Below, piece after piece: positions 8,776 to 20,056 of a stretch of 64,000 bases of DNA. The stretch is from Atriophallophorus winterbourni. Taxonomy: Eukaryota > Platyhelminthes > Trematoda > Plagiorchiida > Microphallidae. The DNA lies in assembly GCA_013407085.1 (NCBI GenBank), contig JACCGJ010019572.1, forward strand, positions 1 through 64,000, in the 5' to 3' direction. Both the position numbers and the translations under genes were made by a program. The notes under the pieces are model-generated. The model was not told where the DNA came from. It saw only the letters and a program-made list of their open reading frames with translations, and ran no database searches. Each line of letters starts with the position of its first letter. Positions within the stretch are counted from its first letter, which is position 1.

Positions 8776-9249
8776 TCACTTTCGCATCAGTGCCGAGCGC
8801 CAGATTGTGGATATTTCTGCCCCATCCACCTTATTGACCGCCTTGGCAATTTCGACCGCCTCCGCATGTAGGCGTTCGCTATACGGTTTAATAACGCGTG
8901 TTAATATTTCAACATTGTCTAGATCGACGCTGTGGCCCGTATCCATAACGTGCTCCGCCAAGGCGGAATCACGAATAAGGGATTGATTATCCCTCGCATC
9001 CCGGGTCTGTCTCCGGACACGCTTTCGGTGTTCTTCGCTTCTGGCGTGAATTTTCCTGGAAGACTGCCAGATGTAAACACCCGAACAGTCCTTACAGTTG
9101 ATTTTGTAGATGCTGTTCGTAACGTTATATAAAGGCGTCTTATCCTTGAGGTGCATCAGAACCGAACGGATTGTTTTCCCTTTTTTATAAGTTACGCGTA
9201 TGACTGCTGGGTTCAAGATTCTATGTATCGCTTCAGATGTGCATTTCAC
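8776..9249 (-). pseudogene. Penelope-like GIY-YIG endonuclease
   Basis: 157-codon open stretch. YKINCKDCSGVYIWQSSRKI carries the Cys-containing linker and GVYI of the GIY-YIG motif, with Trp where Gly is expected (YIG becomes YIW), then EEHRKRV and, about 40 residues later, LAEHVMDTGHSVDLDNVEIL, followed by ERLHAEAVEIAKAVN supplying candidate catalytic Arg/Glu residues. Penelope endonucleases have this layout C-terminal to the RT. The altered YIG glycine and the upstream frameshift suggest loss of function. Confidence 0.8.
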
Positions 9250-9273
9250 ATAGCGTATACAAACTTTATCCCG

Positions 9274-9804
9274 CTAATTATTCTCCGATTTTTCGGTTGG
9301 ATATTTTACCTTCATCAATTGGAGTTTTACAAAACTTTTTGGATAACCGTGGTCTATCAGCCTTTGGCTCGCTTCACGGTGTGCCTGTATTCCCTCCTTT
9401 TCGTCGCTGCACAGGTGTTCTATCTTATGGAAAATGGAACAAGCTATGGAACTAAAGACCTGTCTTGGATGAGCGGAAGTGTGTCGTAGTACAGCATCTG
9501 TATCGATAGGTTTCCGATAAACAGATGTTTTTATTTTCCCATCTACATTTTGTGCTAAACAGTCCAAAAATGGAAGAGTACCTGTGCAGGATTCCACTTC
9601 CTTTGTGAAAGTAATACATGGGTCTATTACATTTAAATATTTAAAGAAGGCCTGTAACTGATCTCGCTTGATGTTAACAAATGAGTCATCAACATAGCGC
9701 CACCGTAATTTTGGCTTGAACCCTTCTTTGTTAAGGGCTTTGTTCTCGAAATGCTCCATATACATGTTCGCAAGTACTGAAGATATCGGTGAACCCATTG
9801 CCAA
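9274..9804 (-). pseudogene. Penelope-like RT, palm/thumb part
   Basis: MGSPISSVLANMYMEHFENKAL is the signature RT block 4 of Penelope-like elements; WRYVDDSFVNIKR holds the catalytic YVDD; PCITFTKEVESCTGTLPFLDCL and KTSVYRKPIDTDAVL follow in the expected order (roughly residues 3-24, 36-48, 62-84 and 92-106), then the HPRQVFSSI..LCSDEKEG thumb text. It is a 176-codon open stretch, cut off by frameshifts on both sides. Confidence 0.85.
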
Positions 9805-9831
9805 CCATTCTTTTTGTCTATATAATTGTCA

Positions 9832-10430
9832 TTAAAAGGGGTTCATGCTTAGGCGGATCGATACACCGATGATAATTAGTTGGACGCTCATGTATGTGAG
9901 ATCTGACAAACTGGCATCAGATTCCAAGGTTCGTCTAGCTAGTTGTAACGCACTTGTTGTATCCACGTTGATGAACAAAGCGCTCACGTCAAAGCTAACC
10001 ATTATTTCATCGTCATCTATTGTTACCAACTTTAAGCGTGCTGCAAAGTCATATGCGTTCTTGATGAACGAGGCTGTATTGCCGACTAAAGGTTTCAACA
10101 AATTAGCCAAATGTCTAGCTAACTCGTGCGCAGGTGATCCGATATCGTCGACGATAGTTCTTATGTATTTTAGGTAGGCCGTAAAACCTAGGAGTTATGG
10201 TAGACTTAGGATATAGGTTATACCACAAGCCCTTTCCCAAACTCTCCTCAAAGCTACGCAAATACCTAGAGACTACCGTTTTGCAATTATTGATTACCTT
10301 TTTCATTTTACCATTATCTATCCTTTCTTAAGGACCCGCGGATAAGTGTAACCTAACATTGTCTAAATAGTCGCTTTTGTTCAAAATTACCGTTACTTTA
10401 CCTTTGTCGGCCTTAGTATTGGCTATATTT
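9832..10430 (-). pseudogene. Penelope-like RT, fingers part
   Basis: In two frames on the minus strand: a DKGKVTVI-like N-terminal block near 10,380-10,410, PRFYGLPKIHK near 10,160-10,190 (the conserved 'P-R-x-Y-G-L-P-K-I-H-K' block), and EIMVSFDVSALFINV near 9970-10,010 (motif A with its catalytic Asp). Frame changes at about 10,110 and 9830 disconnect it from the palm part. Confidence 0.8.
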
Positions 10431-10569
10431 CTATCTTGTTTCAGCGTAACAAGTGCTTGTCTTTCGTGTGAATTTAGGATTGCATCGCTTTGTTCCTGGT
10501 TTTTAATGACACCTGCGATACAGTTTCTTACATGGGTGACTTCTGCAGAGAATGCAGGACGTGTAAGTA

Positions 10570-11500
10570 GAGAAACACCACTATATCACTCCAGGGATCA
10601 AGTCCATCCGTCTCAACAAATGTTGATCCAACGCGCTTCTGAATATTTGTTGTAATGGTAGAGACAGGAGCCCTTACGGTAGAGAGTTATAAGTGTTCAC
10701 CACCAGCGTGGATAGCATGCTCGCATTATTCAGCTTCAGACTTCTAGGCTTCTACAACTTTAATTCATGTCCCCGAGTCCTGAACTCACCTACTAATCAA
10801 AAGTATTGGAGGAAGTCGTCTCCATATAGACCTAGAAGAATACGACGTGTCAGAAGCAGGCCTAACCTTTCCCTTCGAAGTTCTAAGGAATAAAGTTTCA
10901 GTAAGCTCCTTCTATCCTCGTTAGCGAGGTTACGCATTCCATGTACTATCTTAGTCCCCCTACTCTATACACACTCCAAGGAGTTGCATTCGCCTTTAGA
11001 CTGAAGAAATGCAACGGGTAGCCCATGTTCTAACATAGGACGAAGATACGCAGAGAAATGAGTCTCCAACATTCACAACGTAATGGTCGCAAATAAAAGC
11101 CGAATCGCCAACAGCTTCTGGGTAGCGCTGCTCATTCTCCGACAAGTTTCAGCCTTCGACTTCAAGGAATCCATAACCAGAATCCGTACGACATTTTCAA
11201 CCGTTACCGCTTTAATAGGCTTAATTCTCAGAAAGTATTCATAGAAGTATATGCGCGTGACGACTGTCTTGTCCACATTTATAGGCATCGACCAGCGATG
11301 TGTCCTGCTGCTTAAGTCATCAACTACGTTTCGCAGTTGCTTGTGACCATTACAGGAACTGACAGAGGCCCACAGTTTCATATTATAGCTACCGCGTCTA
11401 AAATGTCCTTCACGAATAATTTGAATAACAATGAGCCAAGAACAGATCCTTGCAGCAATCCTGAGCTTGGTATCATCTCTGGAGACAAAACTACATTCAC
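10570..11500 (-). pseudogene. CR1-type LINE RT C-terminal fragment abutting the satellite
   Basis: Minus-strand text: LLQGSVLGSLLFKLFV-like motif B near 11,410-11,460, IKLWASVSSCNGHKQLRNVVDDLSSRT near 11,300-11,385, NVVRILVMDSLKSKAET near 11,150-11,200, then the YLRPMLEHGLPVAF and LLKLYSLELRRERLGLLLTRRIL blocks down to about 10,850, and a tail ending near 10,570. Motif C is only partly preserved. The satellite array starts directly at its 5' truncated end. Confidence 0.75.
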
Positions 11501-11607
11501 TTCTACATTCACTTCAGCTACTTATAAAGTAGCGAGTAGACGCGAACTTCTGTTCACATTGCGCAATCCGTCTACACAAATACTAGTTCGAAACGCGAAG
11601 AGTCCAG

Positions 11608-11662
11608 CGGATACGCATAGCTGATGAGAGGCAAAAAACTCGAAACCGGTCCTGTGCTTCCG
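11608..11662 (+). ncRNA. Satellite hammerhead ribozyme, first copy
   Basis: Stem I GCATAG (11,615-11,620) pairs with CTGTGC (11,652-11,657), with one G-U pair. Core CTGATGA 11,621-11,627. Stem II GAGG against CTC, loop A-rich. Core GAAA, stem III CCGG, cleavage after GTC at 11,651. The outer stem I pair CGGA/TCCG is separated by an internal loop, the place where type I ribozymes make their activating loop contact. Confidence 0.9.
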
Positions 11663-11756
11663 GTGAGATTTTAGCGTTTCGGAATGGTATTCTACTTGGA
11701 ACTATCCAGGGGTTGTAATAACCCTCGCGGCAATACGCCGTTGGATCAGTTGGGGC

Positions 11757-11851
11757 TTAGTTTAGTCCCTTCAGCTACTTATAAAGTAGCGAGTAGACGA
11801 GAACTTCAGTTCACATTGCGCCATCCGTCTACACAAATACTAGTTCGAAAC
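11757..11851 (+). promoter_or_regulatory. Internal Pol III-like A and B boxes (representative monomer)
   Basis: TTAGTTTAGTCCC at 11,757-11,769 resembles a tRNA A box but lacks its final GG. GTTCGAAAC at 11,843-11,851 fits the B-box consensus GWTCRANNC. They lie in A-B order about 85 bp apart, just upstream of the ribozyme, and recur in most monomers. Promoter activity is inferred, not shown. Confidence 0.4.
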
Positions 11852-11864
11852 GCGAAGAGTCCAG

Positions 11865-11920
11865 CGGATACGCATAGCTGATGAGAGGCAAAAAACCTCG
11901 AAACCGGTCCTGTGCTTCCG
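11865..11920 (+). ncRNA. Satellite hammerhead ribozyme, complete reference copy
   Basis: All elements intact: CGGA (11,865-868) with TCCG (11,917-920); GCATAG (11,872-877) with CTGTGC (11,910-915); core CTGATGA (11,878-884); stem II GAGG/CCTC; core GAAA (11,900-903); palindromic CCGG (11,904-907); cleavage triplet GTC ending at 11,909. Flanking CGAAACGC (about 11,846-853) and GCGTTTCG (about 11,932-939) can pair and enclose the ribozyme. Later intact cores start near 12,392, 12,649, 13,163, 13,940, 14,195, 14,708, 14,965, 15,479, 20,360, 22,412 and 22,669. Confidence 0.93.
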
Positions 11921-14694
11921 GTGAGATTTTAGCGTTTCGGAATGGTATTCTACTCTGATCTATCCAGGGGTTGTAATAACCTTCGCGGCAATACGCCGTT
12001 GGATCAGTTGGGACTTAGTTTAGTCCCTTCAGCTACTTATAAAGTAGCGAGTAGACGCGAACTTCAGTTCACATTACGCCATCCGTCTACACAAATACCA
12101 GTTCGAAACGCGAAGGGTCCAGCGGATACGCATAGCTGATGAGAGGCAAAAACCTCGAAACCGGTCTGTGCTTCCGGTGAGATGTTAGCGTTTCGGAATG
12201 GTATTATACTCTGATCTATCCTGGGGTTGTAATAACCCTCGCGGCAATACGCCGTTGGATCAGTTGGGGCTTAGTTTAGTCCCTTCAGATACTTATAAGG
12301 TAGCGAGTAGACGAGAACTTCAGTTCACACTACGTCATCCGTCTACACAAATACTAGTTCGAAACGCGAAGAGTCCAGCGGATACGCATAGCTGATGAGA
12401 GGTAAAAACTTCGAAACCGGTCCTGTGCTTCCGGTGAGATATTAGCGTTTCGAAATGGTATTCTACTTTGATCTATCCTGGGGTTGTAATATCGCTCGCG
12501 GCAATACGCCGTTGGATCAGTTGGGGCTTAGTTTAGTCCCTTCAGCTACTTATAAAGTAGCGAGTAGACAAGAACTTCAGTTCACATTACGCCATCCGTC
12601 TACACAAATACTAGTTCGAAACGCGAAGAGTCCAGCGGATACGCATAGCTGATGAGAGGCAAAAACCTCGAAACCGGTCCTGTGATTCCGCTGAGGTCTT
12701 AGCTTTTCAAAATGGTATTCCACTCTGATCTATCCTGGGGTTGTAATATCCCTCGCGGCAATACGCCGTTGGATCAGTTGGGACTTAGTTTAGTCCCTTC
12801 AGCTACTTATAAAGTAGCGAGTAGACAAGAACTTCAGTTCACATTACGCCATCCGTCTACACAAATACTAGTTCGAAACGCGAAGAGTCCAGCGGATACG
12901 CATAGCTGATGATAGGCAAAAACCTCGAAACCCGTCCTGTGCTTCCGGTGAGATTTTAGCGTTTCGGAATGGTATTCTACTCTGATCTATCCTGGGGTTG
13001 TAATAACCCTCGCGGCAATACGCCGTTGGATCAGTTGGGGCTTAGTTTAGTCCCTTCAGCTACTTATAAAGTAGCGAGTAGACGAGAACTTCAGTTCACA
13101 TTACGCCATCCGTCTACACAAATACTATTTCGAAACGCGAAGAGTCCAGCGGATACGCATAGCTGATGAGAGGCAAAAACCTCGAAACCGGTCCTGTGCT
13201 TCCGGTGAGATTTTAGCGTTTCGGAATGGTATTCTACTCTGATCTCTCCTCGGGGTTGTAATAACCCTCGCGGCCAATACGCCGTTTGGATCAGCTTGGG
13301 GCTTAGTTTAGTCCCTTCAGCCTTACTATAAAGTAGCGAGCTCAGACGAGAACTTCAGGTCCATTACGCCACCGTCTACACTAAAGACTATTTCGAAACG
13401 CGAGACAGTCCCAGCGGATACGCATAGCTGATGAGAGGCAAAAACCTCGAAACCGGTCTGTGCTTCCGGTGAGATGTTAGCGTTTCGGAATGGTATTATA
13501 CTCTGATCTATCCTGGGGTTGTAATAACCCTCGCGGCAATACGCCGTTGGATCAGTTGGGGCTTAGTTCAGTCCCTTCAGCTACTTATAAAGTAGCGAGT
13601 AGACGAGAACTTCAGTTCTTATTACGCCATCCGTCTACAAAAATACTAGTTCGAAACGCGAAGAGTCCAGCGGAACGATAGCAGATGAGAGGCAAAAACC
13701 TCGAAACAGGTCCTGTGCTTCCGGTGAGATTTTAGCGTTTCGGAATAGTATTCTACTCTGATCTATCCTGGGGTTGTAATAACCCTCGCGGCAATATGCC
13801 GTTGGATCAGTTGGGGCTTAGTTTAGTCCCTTCAGCTACTTATAAAGTAGCGAGTAGACGAGAACTTCAGTTCTTATTACGCCATCCGTCTACACAAATA
13901 CTAGTTCGAAACGCGAAGAGTCCAGCGGATACGCATAGCTGATGAGAGGCAAAAACCTCGAAAACGGTCCTGTGCTTCCGGTGAGATTTTAGCGTTTCGG
14001 AATGGTATTCTACTTTGAACTATCCAGGGGTTGTAATAACCCTCGCGGCAATACGCCGTCGGATCAGTTGGGGCTTAGTTTTGTCCCTTCAGCAAATTAT
14101 AAAGTAGCGAGTAGACGCGAACTTCAGTTAACATTGCGCCATCCGTATAACAAAACTAGTTCGAAACGCGAAGAGTCCAGCGGATACGCATAGCTGATGA
14201 GAGGCAAAAACCTCGAAACCGGTCCTGTGCTTCCGGTGAGATTTTAGCGTTTCGGAATGGTATTCTACTCTGATCTATCCTGGGGTTGTAATAACCCTCG
14301 CGGCAATACGCCGGTGGATCAGTTGGGGCTTAGTTTAGTCCCTTCAGCTACTTATAAAGTAGCGAGTAGACGAGAACTTCAGTTCACATTACGCCATCCG
14401 TCTACACAAATACTAGTTCGAAACGAGAAGAGTCCAGCGGATACGCATAGCTAACGAAAGGCAGAAAACTCGAAACCGGTCCTGTGCTTCCGGTGAGATT
14501 TTAGCGTTTCGGAATGGTATTCTACTCTGATCTATCCAGGGGTTGTAATAACCCTCGCGGCAATACGCCGTTGGATCAGTTGGGGCTTAGTTTAGTCCCT
14601 TTAGCTACTTATAAAGTAGCAAGTAGACGCGAACTTCAGTTCACATTGCGCAATCCGTCTACACAAATACTAGTTCGAAACGCGAAGAGTCCAG

Positions 14695-14749
14695 CGGATA
14701 CGCATAGCTGATGAGAGGCAAAAACCTCGAAACCGGTCCTGTGCTTCCG
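14695..14749 (+). ncRNA. Satellite hammerhead ribozyme, intact mid-array copy
   Basis: CGGA, GCATAG, CTGATGA (14,708-714), GAGG/CCTC, GAAA, CCGG, GTC ending at 14,738, CTGTGC and TCCG, all canonical. The monomer just before it (core near 14,451) reads CTAACGA and is dead, so active and inactive units are interspersed. Confidence 0.9.
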
Positions 14750-16624
14750 GTGAGATCTTAGCGTTTCGGAATAGTATTCTACTTTGAACTATCCAGGGGT
14801 TGTAATAACCCTCGCGGCAATACGCCGTTGGATCAGTTAGGACTTAGTTTAGTCCCTTCAGCTACTTATAAAGTAGCGAGTAGACGCGAACTTCAGTTCA
14901 CATTGCGCCATCCGTTTACACAAATACTAGTTCGAAACGCGAATAGTCCAGCGGATACGCATAGCTGATGAGAGGCTAAAACCTCGAAACCGGTCCTGTG
15001 CTTACAGTGAGATCTTAGCGTTTCGGAATGGTATTCTACTTTGAACTATCCAGGGGTTGTAATAACCCTCGCGGCAATACGCCGTTGGATCAGTTGGGAC
15101 TTAGTTTAGTCCCTTCAGCTACTTATAAAGTAGCGAGTAGACGCGAACTTCAGTTCACATTGCGCAATCCGTCTACACAAATACTAGTTCGAAACGCGAA
15201 GAGTCCAGCGGATACGCATAGATGATGAGAGGCAAAAACCTCGAAACCGGTCCTGTGCTTCCGGTGAGATTTTAGCGTTTCGCAATGGTATTCTACTACG
15301 ATCTATCCTGAAATAGTAACAACCCTAGCGGCAATACGCCGTTCGATCAGTTGAGGCTTGGTTTAGTCCGTTCAGAGACTTATGAAGTGGCGAGTAGACG
15401 AGAACTTCGATTCGCATTGCGCCATCCGTCTACACAAATACTAGTTCGAAACGCAGAGAGTCCAGCGGATACGCATAGCTGATGAGAGGCAAAAACCTCG
15501 AAACCTGTCCGGTGCTTCCGGTGAGGTTTTAGCGTTTTGGAATGGTATTCTACTTCGAACTTTCCTGGTGTTTTAAGAACCCTCGTGACAATAAGTCGTT
15601 CGATCAGTTGGGGCTTAGTTTAGTCCCTTCAGCTACTTATGAAGTAGCGAGTAGACGATAACTTCGTTTCGCATTGCGCCATCCATCTACACAAATACTA
15701 GTTCGAAACGCGAAGAGTCCAGCGGATACGCATAGCTGATGAGAGGCAAAACCTCGAAACCTGTCCTGTGCTTCTGGTGAGATTTTGGAGTTTCGAAATA
15801 ATATTCTACTTCGGACTATCCTGGGGTTGTAACAACCCTCGCGGAAATACGCCGTTCGATCAATTGAGGCTCAATTTAACACATTCAGAAACTTATGAAG
15901 TAGCGAGTAGACGATAACTTCGTTTCGCATTGCGCCATCCGTCTACACAAATACTAGTTCTAAACGCGAAGAGTCCAGCGGATACTAATAGCTGATGAGA
16001 GGCAAAAACCTCGAAACCAGTCCTGTGGTTCCGGTGAGAATTTAGCGTTTCGGAATGGTATTCTTCTTCGAATTATCCTGCGGTTGTAACAACCCTCGCG
16101 GCAATACGACTTTCGAAAAGTTGGGGCTTAGTTTAGTCCCTTGAGCTACTTATAAAGTAGCGAATAGACTAGAATTTCGATTCGCATTGCGCCATTCGTG
16201 TAAACAATTACTAGTTCGAAACGCGAAGAGTCCAGCGAATTCGCATAGCTGATGAGAGGCAAAAACCTAGAAACCGGTCCTGTGCTTCCGGTGAGATTTT
16301 TGCGTTTCGGAATGGTTTTCTTCTTCGAATTATCCCTGCGGTTGTAACAACCCTCGCAGCAATACGACTCTCGATCAGTTGGGGCTCAGTTTAGTCCCTT
16401 CAGCTACTTATAAAGTAGCGAGTAGACTAGAACTTCGATTCGCTTTAGGCCATCCGTCTAAGCAAATACTAGTTCGAAACGCGAAGATTCCAGCGGATAC
16501 GCATAGATGATGAGAGGCAAAAACCTCGAAACCGGTCCTGTGCTTCCGGTGAGATTTTAGCGTTTCGCAATGGTATTCTACTACGATCTATCCTGAAGTT
16601 GTAACAACCGTAGCGGCAATACGC

Positions 16625-18258
16625 CGTTCGATCAGTTGAGGCTTGGTTTAGTCCGTTCAGAGACTTATGAAGTGGCGAGTAGACGAGAACTTTGATTCGC
16701 ATTGTGCCATCCGTCTACACAAATACTAGTTCGAAACGCAAAGAGTCCAGCGGATACGCATAGCTGATGAGAGGCAGAAACCTCGAAACCTGTCCTGTGC
16801 TTCCGGCGAGATTTTTGCGTTTCGGAATGGTATTCTACTTCGAACTATCCTGGTATTGTAAGAACCCTCGTGACAATAAGTCGTTCGATCGGATGGGGCT
16901 TAGTTTAGTCCCTTCAGCTACTTATGAAGTAGCGAGTAGACGATAACTTCGATTCGCTTTAGGCCATCCGTCTAAGCAAATACTAGTTTGAAACGCGAAG
17001 AGTCCAGCGGATACGCATAGATGATGAGAGGCAAAAACCTCGAAACCTCTCCTTTGCTTCCGGTGAGATTTTAGCGTTTCGAAATAATATTCTACTGCGA
17101 ACTATCCTGGGGTTGTAACAACCCTCGCGGCAATACGCCGTTCGATCAGTTGAGGCTCAGTTTAACACCTTCAGATACTTATAAAGTAGCGAGTAGACGA
17201 GAACTTCGATTCGCATTGCGCCATCCGTCTACAAAAATACTAGTTCTAAACGCGAAGAGTCCAGCGGATACCCATAGCTGATGAGAGGTAAAAACCTCGA
17301 AACCAGTCCTGTGTTTCCGGTGAGAATTTAGCGTTTCGGAATGGTATTCTTCTCCGAATTATCCTGCGGTTGTAACAACCCTCGCGGCAATACGACGTTC
17401 GATCAGTTGGGGATTAGTTTAGTCCCTGTAGCTACTTATAAAGTAGCAAATAGACTAGAATTTCGATTCGCAATGCGCCATTCGTCTACACAATTACTAG
17501 TTCGAAACGCGAAGAGTCCAGCGAATTCGCATAGCTGATGAGAGGCAAAAACCTCGAAACCGGTCCTGTGCTTCCGGTGAGATTTTAGCGTTTCGGAATG
17601 GTATTCTTCTTCGAATTATCCTGCGGTTGTAACAACCCTCGCAGCAATACGACTTTCGATCAGTTGGGGCTTAGTTTAGTCCCTTCAGCTACTTATAAAT
17701 CAGCGAGTAGACTAGAACTTCGATTCGCATTGCGCCATCCGTCTACACAATTACTAGTTCGAAACGCGAAGCATCCAGCGGATACGCATAGCTGATCAGA
17801 GGCAAAAACCTCGAAATCGTTCATGTGCTTCCGGTGAGATTTTTGCGTTTCGGAATGGTATTCTACTTTGAACTACCTGGGGTTTTTACAACCCTCGCGG
17901 CAATGCGCCGTTCGATCCGTTGGGGCTTAGTTTAGTCTTTTCAACTACTTATGAAGTAGCGAGTAGACCATTACTTCGATTCGCTTTAGGCCATCCGTCT
18001 AAGCAAATACTAGTTCGAAACGCGAAGAGTCCAGCGGATACGCATAGATGATGAGAGGCAAAAACCTCGAAACCTGTCCTGTGCTTCCGGTGAGATTTTA
18101 GCGTTTCGGAATGGTATTCTACTACGATCTATTCTGAAGTTGTAACAACCCTCGCGGCAATACGACGTTCGATCAGTTGAGGCTTGGTTTAGTCTGTTCA
18201 GCTACTTATGAAGTAGCGAGTAGACGAGGACTTCGATTCGCATTGCGCCATCCGTCTA
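16625..18258 (+). repeat. Higher-order satellite block, copy 1
   Basis: Monomers here recur almost without change 1,798 bp (seven monomers) downstream at 18,423-20,056, for example the distinctive CCTCTCCTTTGC at about 17,045 and 18,843. Differences are a handful of substitutions. It marks a recent seven-monomer duplication. Confidence 0.85.
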
Positions 18259-18422
18259 CACAAATACTAGATCGAAACGCAAAGAGTCCAGCGGATACGC
18301 ATAGCTGATGAGAGGCAAATACCTCGAAACCAGTCCTGTGGTTCCGGTGAGAATTTAGCGTTTCGGAATGGTATTCTTCTTCGAATTATCCTGCGGTTGT
18401 AACAACCCTCGCGGCAATACGA

Positions 18423-20056
18423 CGTTCGATCAGTTGAGGCTTGGTTTAGTCCGTTCAGAGACTTATGAAGTGGCGAGTAGACGAGAACTTTGATTCGCAT
18501 TGCGCCATCCGTCTACACAAATACTAGTTCAAAACGCAAAGAGTCCAGCGGATACGCATAGCTGATGAGAGGCAGAAACCTCGAAACCTGTCCTGTGCTT
18601 CCGGCGAGATTTTTGCGTTTCGGAATGGTATTCTACTTCGAACTATCCTGGTATTGTAAGAACCCTCGTGACAATAAGTCGTTCGATCGGATGGGGCTTA
18701 GTTTAGTCCCTTCAGCTACTTATGAAGTAGCGAGTAGACGATAACTTCGATTCGCTTTAGGCCATCCGTCTAAGCAAATACTAGTTTGAAACGCGAAGAG
18801 TCCAGCGGATACGCATAGATGATGAGAGGCAAAAACCTCGAAACCTCTCCTTTGCTTCCGGTGAGATTTTAGCGTTTCGAAATAATATTCTACTGCGAAC
18901 TATCCTGGGGTTGTAACAACCCTCGCGGCAATACGCCGTTCGATCAGTTGAGGCTCAGTTTAACACCTTCAGATACTTATAAAGTAGCGAGTAGACGAGA
19001 ACTTCGATTCGCATTGCGCCATCCGTCTACAAAAATACTAGTTCTAAACGCGAAGAGTCCAGCGGATACCCATAGCTGATGAGAGGTAAAAACCTCGAAA
19101 CCAGTCCTGTGTTTCCGGTGAGAATTTAGCGTTTCGGAATGGTATTCTTCTCCGAATTATCCTGCGGTTGTAACAACCCTCGCGGCAATACGACGTTCGA
19201 TCAGTTGGGGATTAGTTTAGTCCCTGTAGCTACTTATAAAGTAGCAAATAGACTAGAATTTCGATTCGCAATGCGCCATTCGTCTACACAATTACTAGTT
19301 CGAAACGCGAAGAGTCCAGCGAATTCGCATAGCTGATGAGAGGCAAAAACCTCGAAACCGGTCCTGTGCTTCCGGTGAGATTTTAGCGTTTCGGAATGGT
19401 ATTCTTCTTCGAATTATCCTGCGGTTGTAACAACCCTCGCAGCAATACGACTTTCGATCAGTTGGGGCTTAGTTTAGTCCCTTCAGCTACTTATAAATCA
19501 GCGAGTAGACTAGAACTTCGATTCGCATTGCGCCATCCGTCTACACAATTACTAGTTCGAAACGCGAAGCATCCAGCGGATACGCATAGCTGATCAGAGG
19601 CAAAAACCTCGAAATCGTTCATGTGCTTCCGGTGAGATTTTTGCGTTTCGGAATGGTATTCTACTTTGAACTACCTGGGGTTTTTACAACCCTCGCGGCA
19701 ATGCGCCGTTCGATCCGTTGGGGCTTAGTTTAGTCTTTTCAACCACTCATGCAGTAGCGAGTAGACCATTACTTCGATTCGCTTTAGGCCATCCGTCTAA
19801 GCAAATACTAGTTCGAAACGCGAAGAGTCCAGCGGATACGCATAGATGATGAGAGGCAAAAACCTCGAAACCTGTCCTGTGCTTCCGGTGAGATTTTAGC
19901 GTTTCGGAATGGTATTCTACTACGATCTATTCTGAAGTTGTAACAACCCTCGCGGCAATACGACGTCCGATCAGTTGAGGCTTGGTTTAGTCTGTTCAGC
20001 TACTTATGAAGTAGCGAGTAGACGAGGACTTCGATTCGCATTGCGCCATCCGTCTA
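18423..20056 (+). repeat. Higher-order satellite block, copy 2
   Basis: Second copy of 16,625-18,258. The roughly 164 bp between the two copies (18,259-18,422) belongs to a different monomer variant, which suggests unequal exchange or conversion at the joint. Confidence 0.85.

Larger units (their letters stand above)
8410..10560 (-). mobile_element. Decayed Penelope-like element (RT + GIY-YIG)
   Basis: Minus-strand order is RT N-terminal text (about 10,430), RT core, then GIY-YIG endonuclease ending at 8776, followed by about 350 bp of 3' non-coding sequence. This domain order is specific to Penelope-like elements, which insert by a GIY-YIG nick rather than by APE. Frameshifts separate the pieces. 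The boundaries are approximate; no flanking pLTR pair was identified. Confidence 0.75.
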
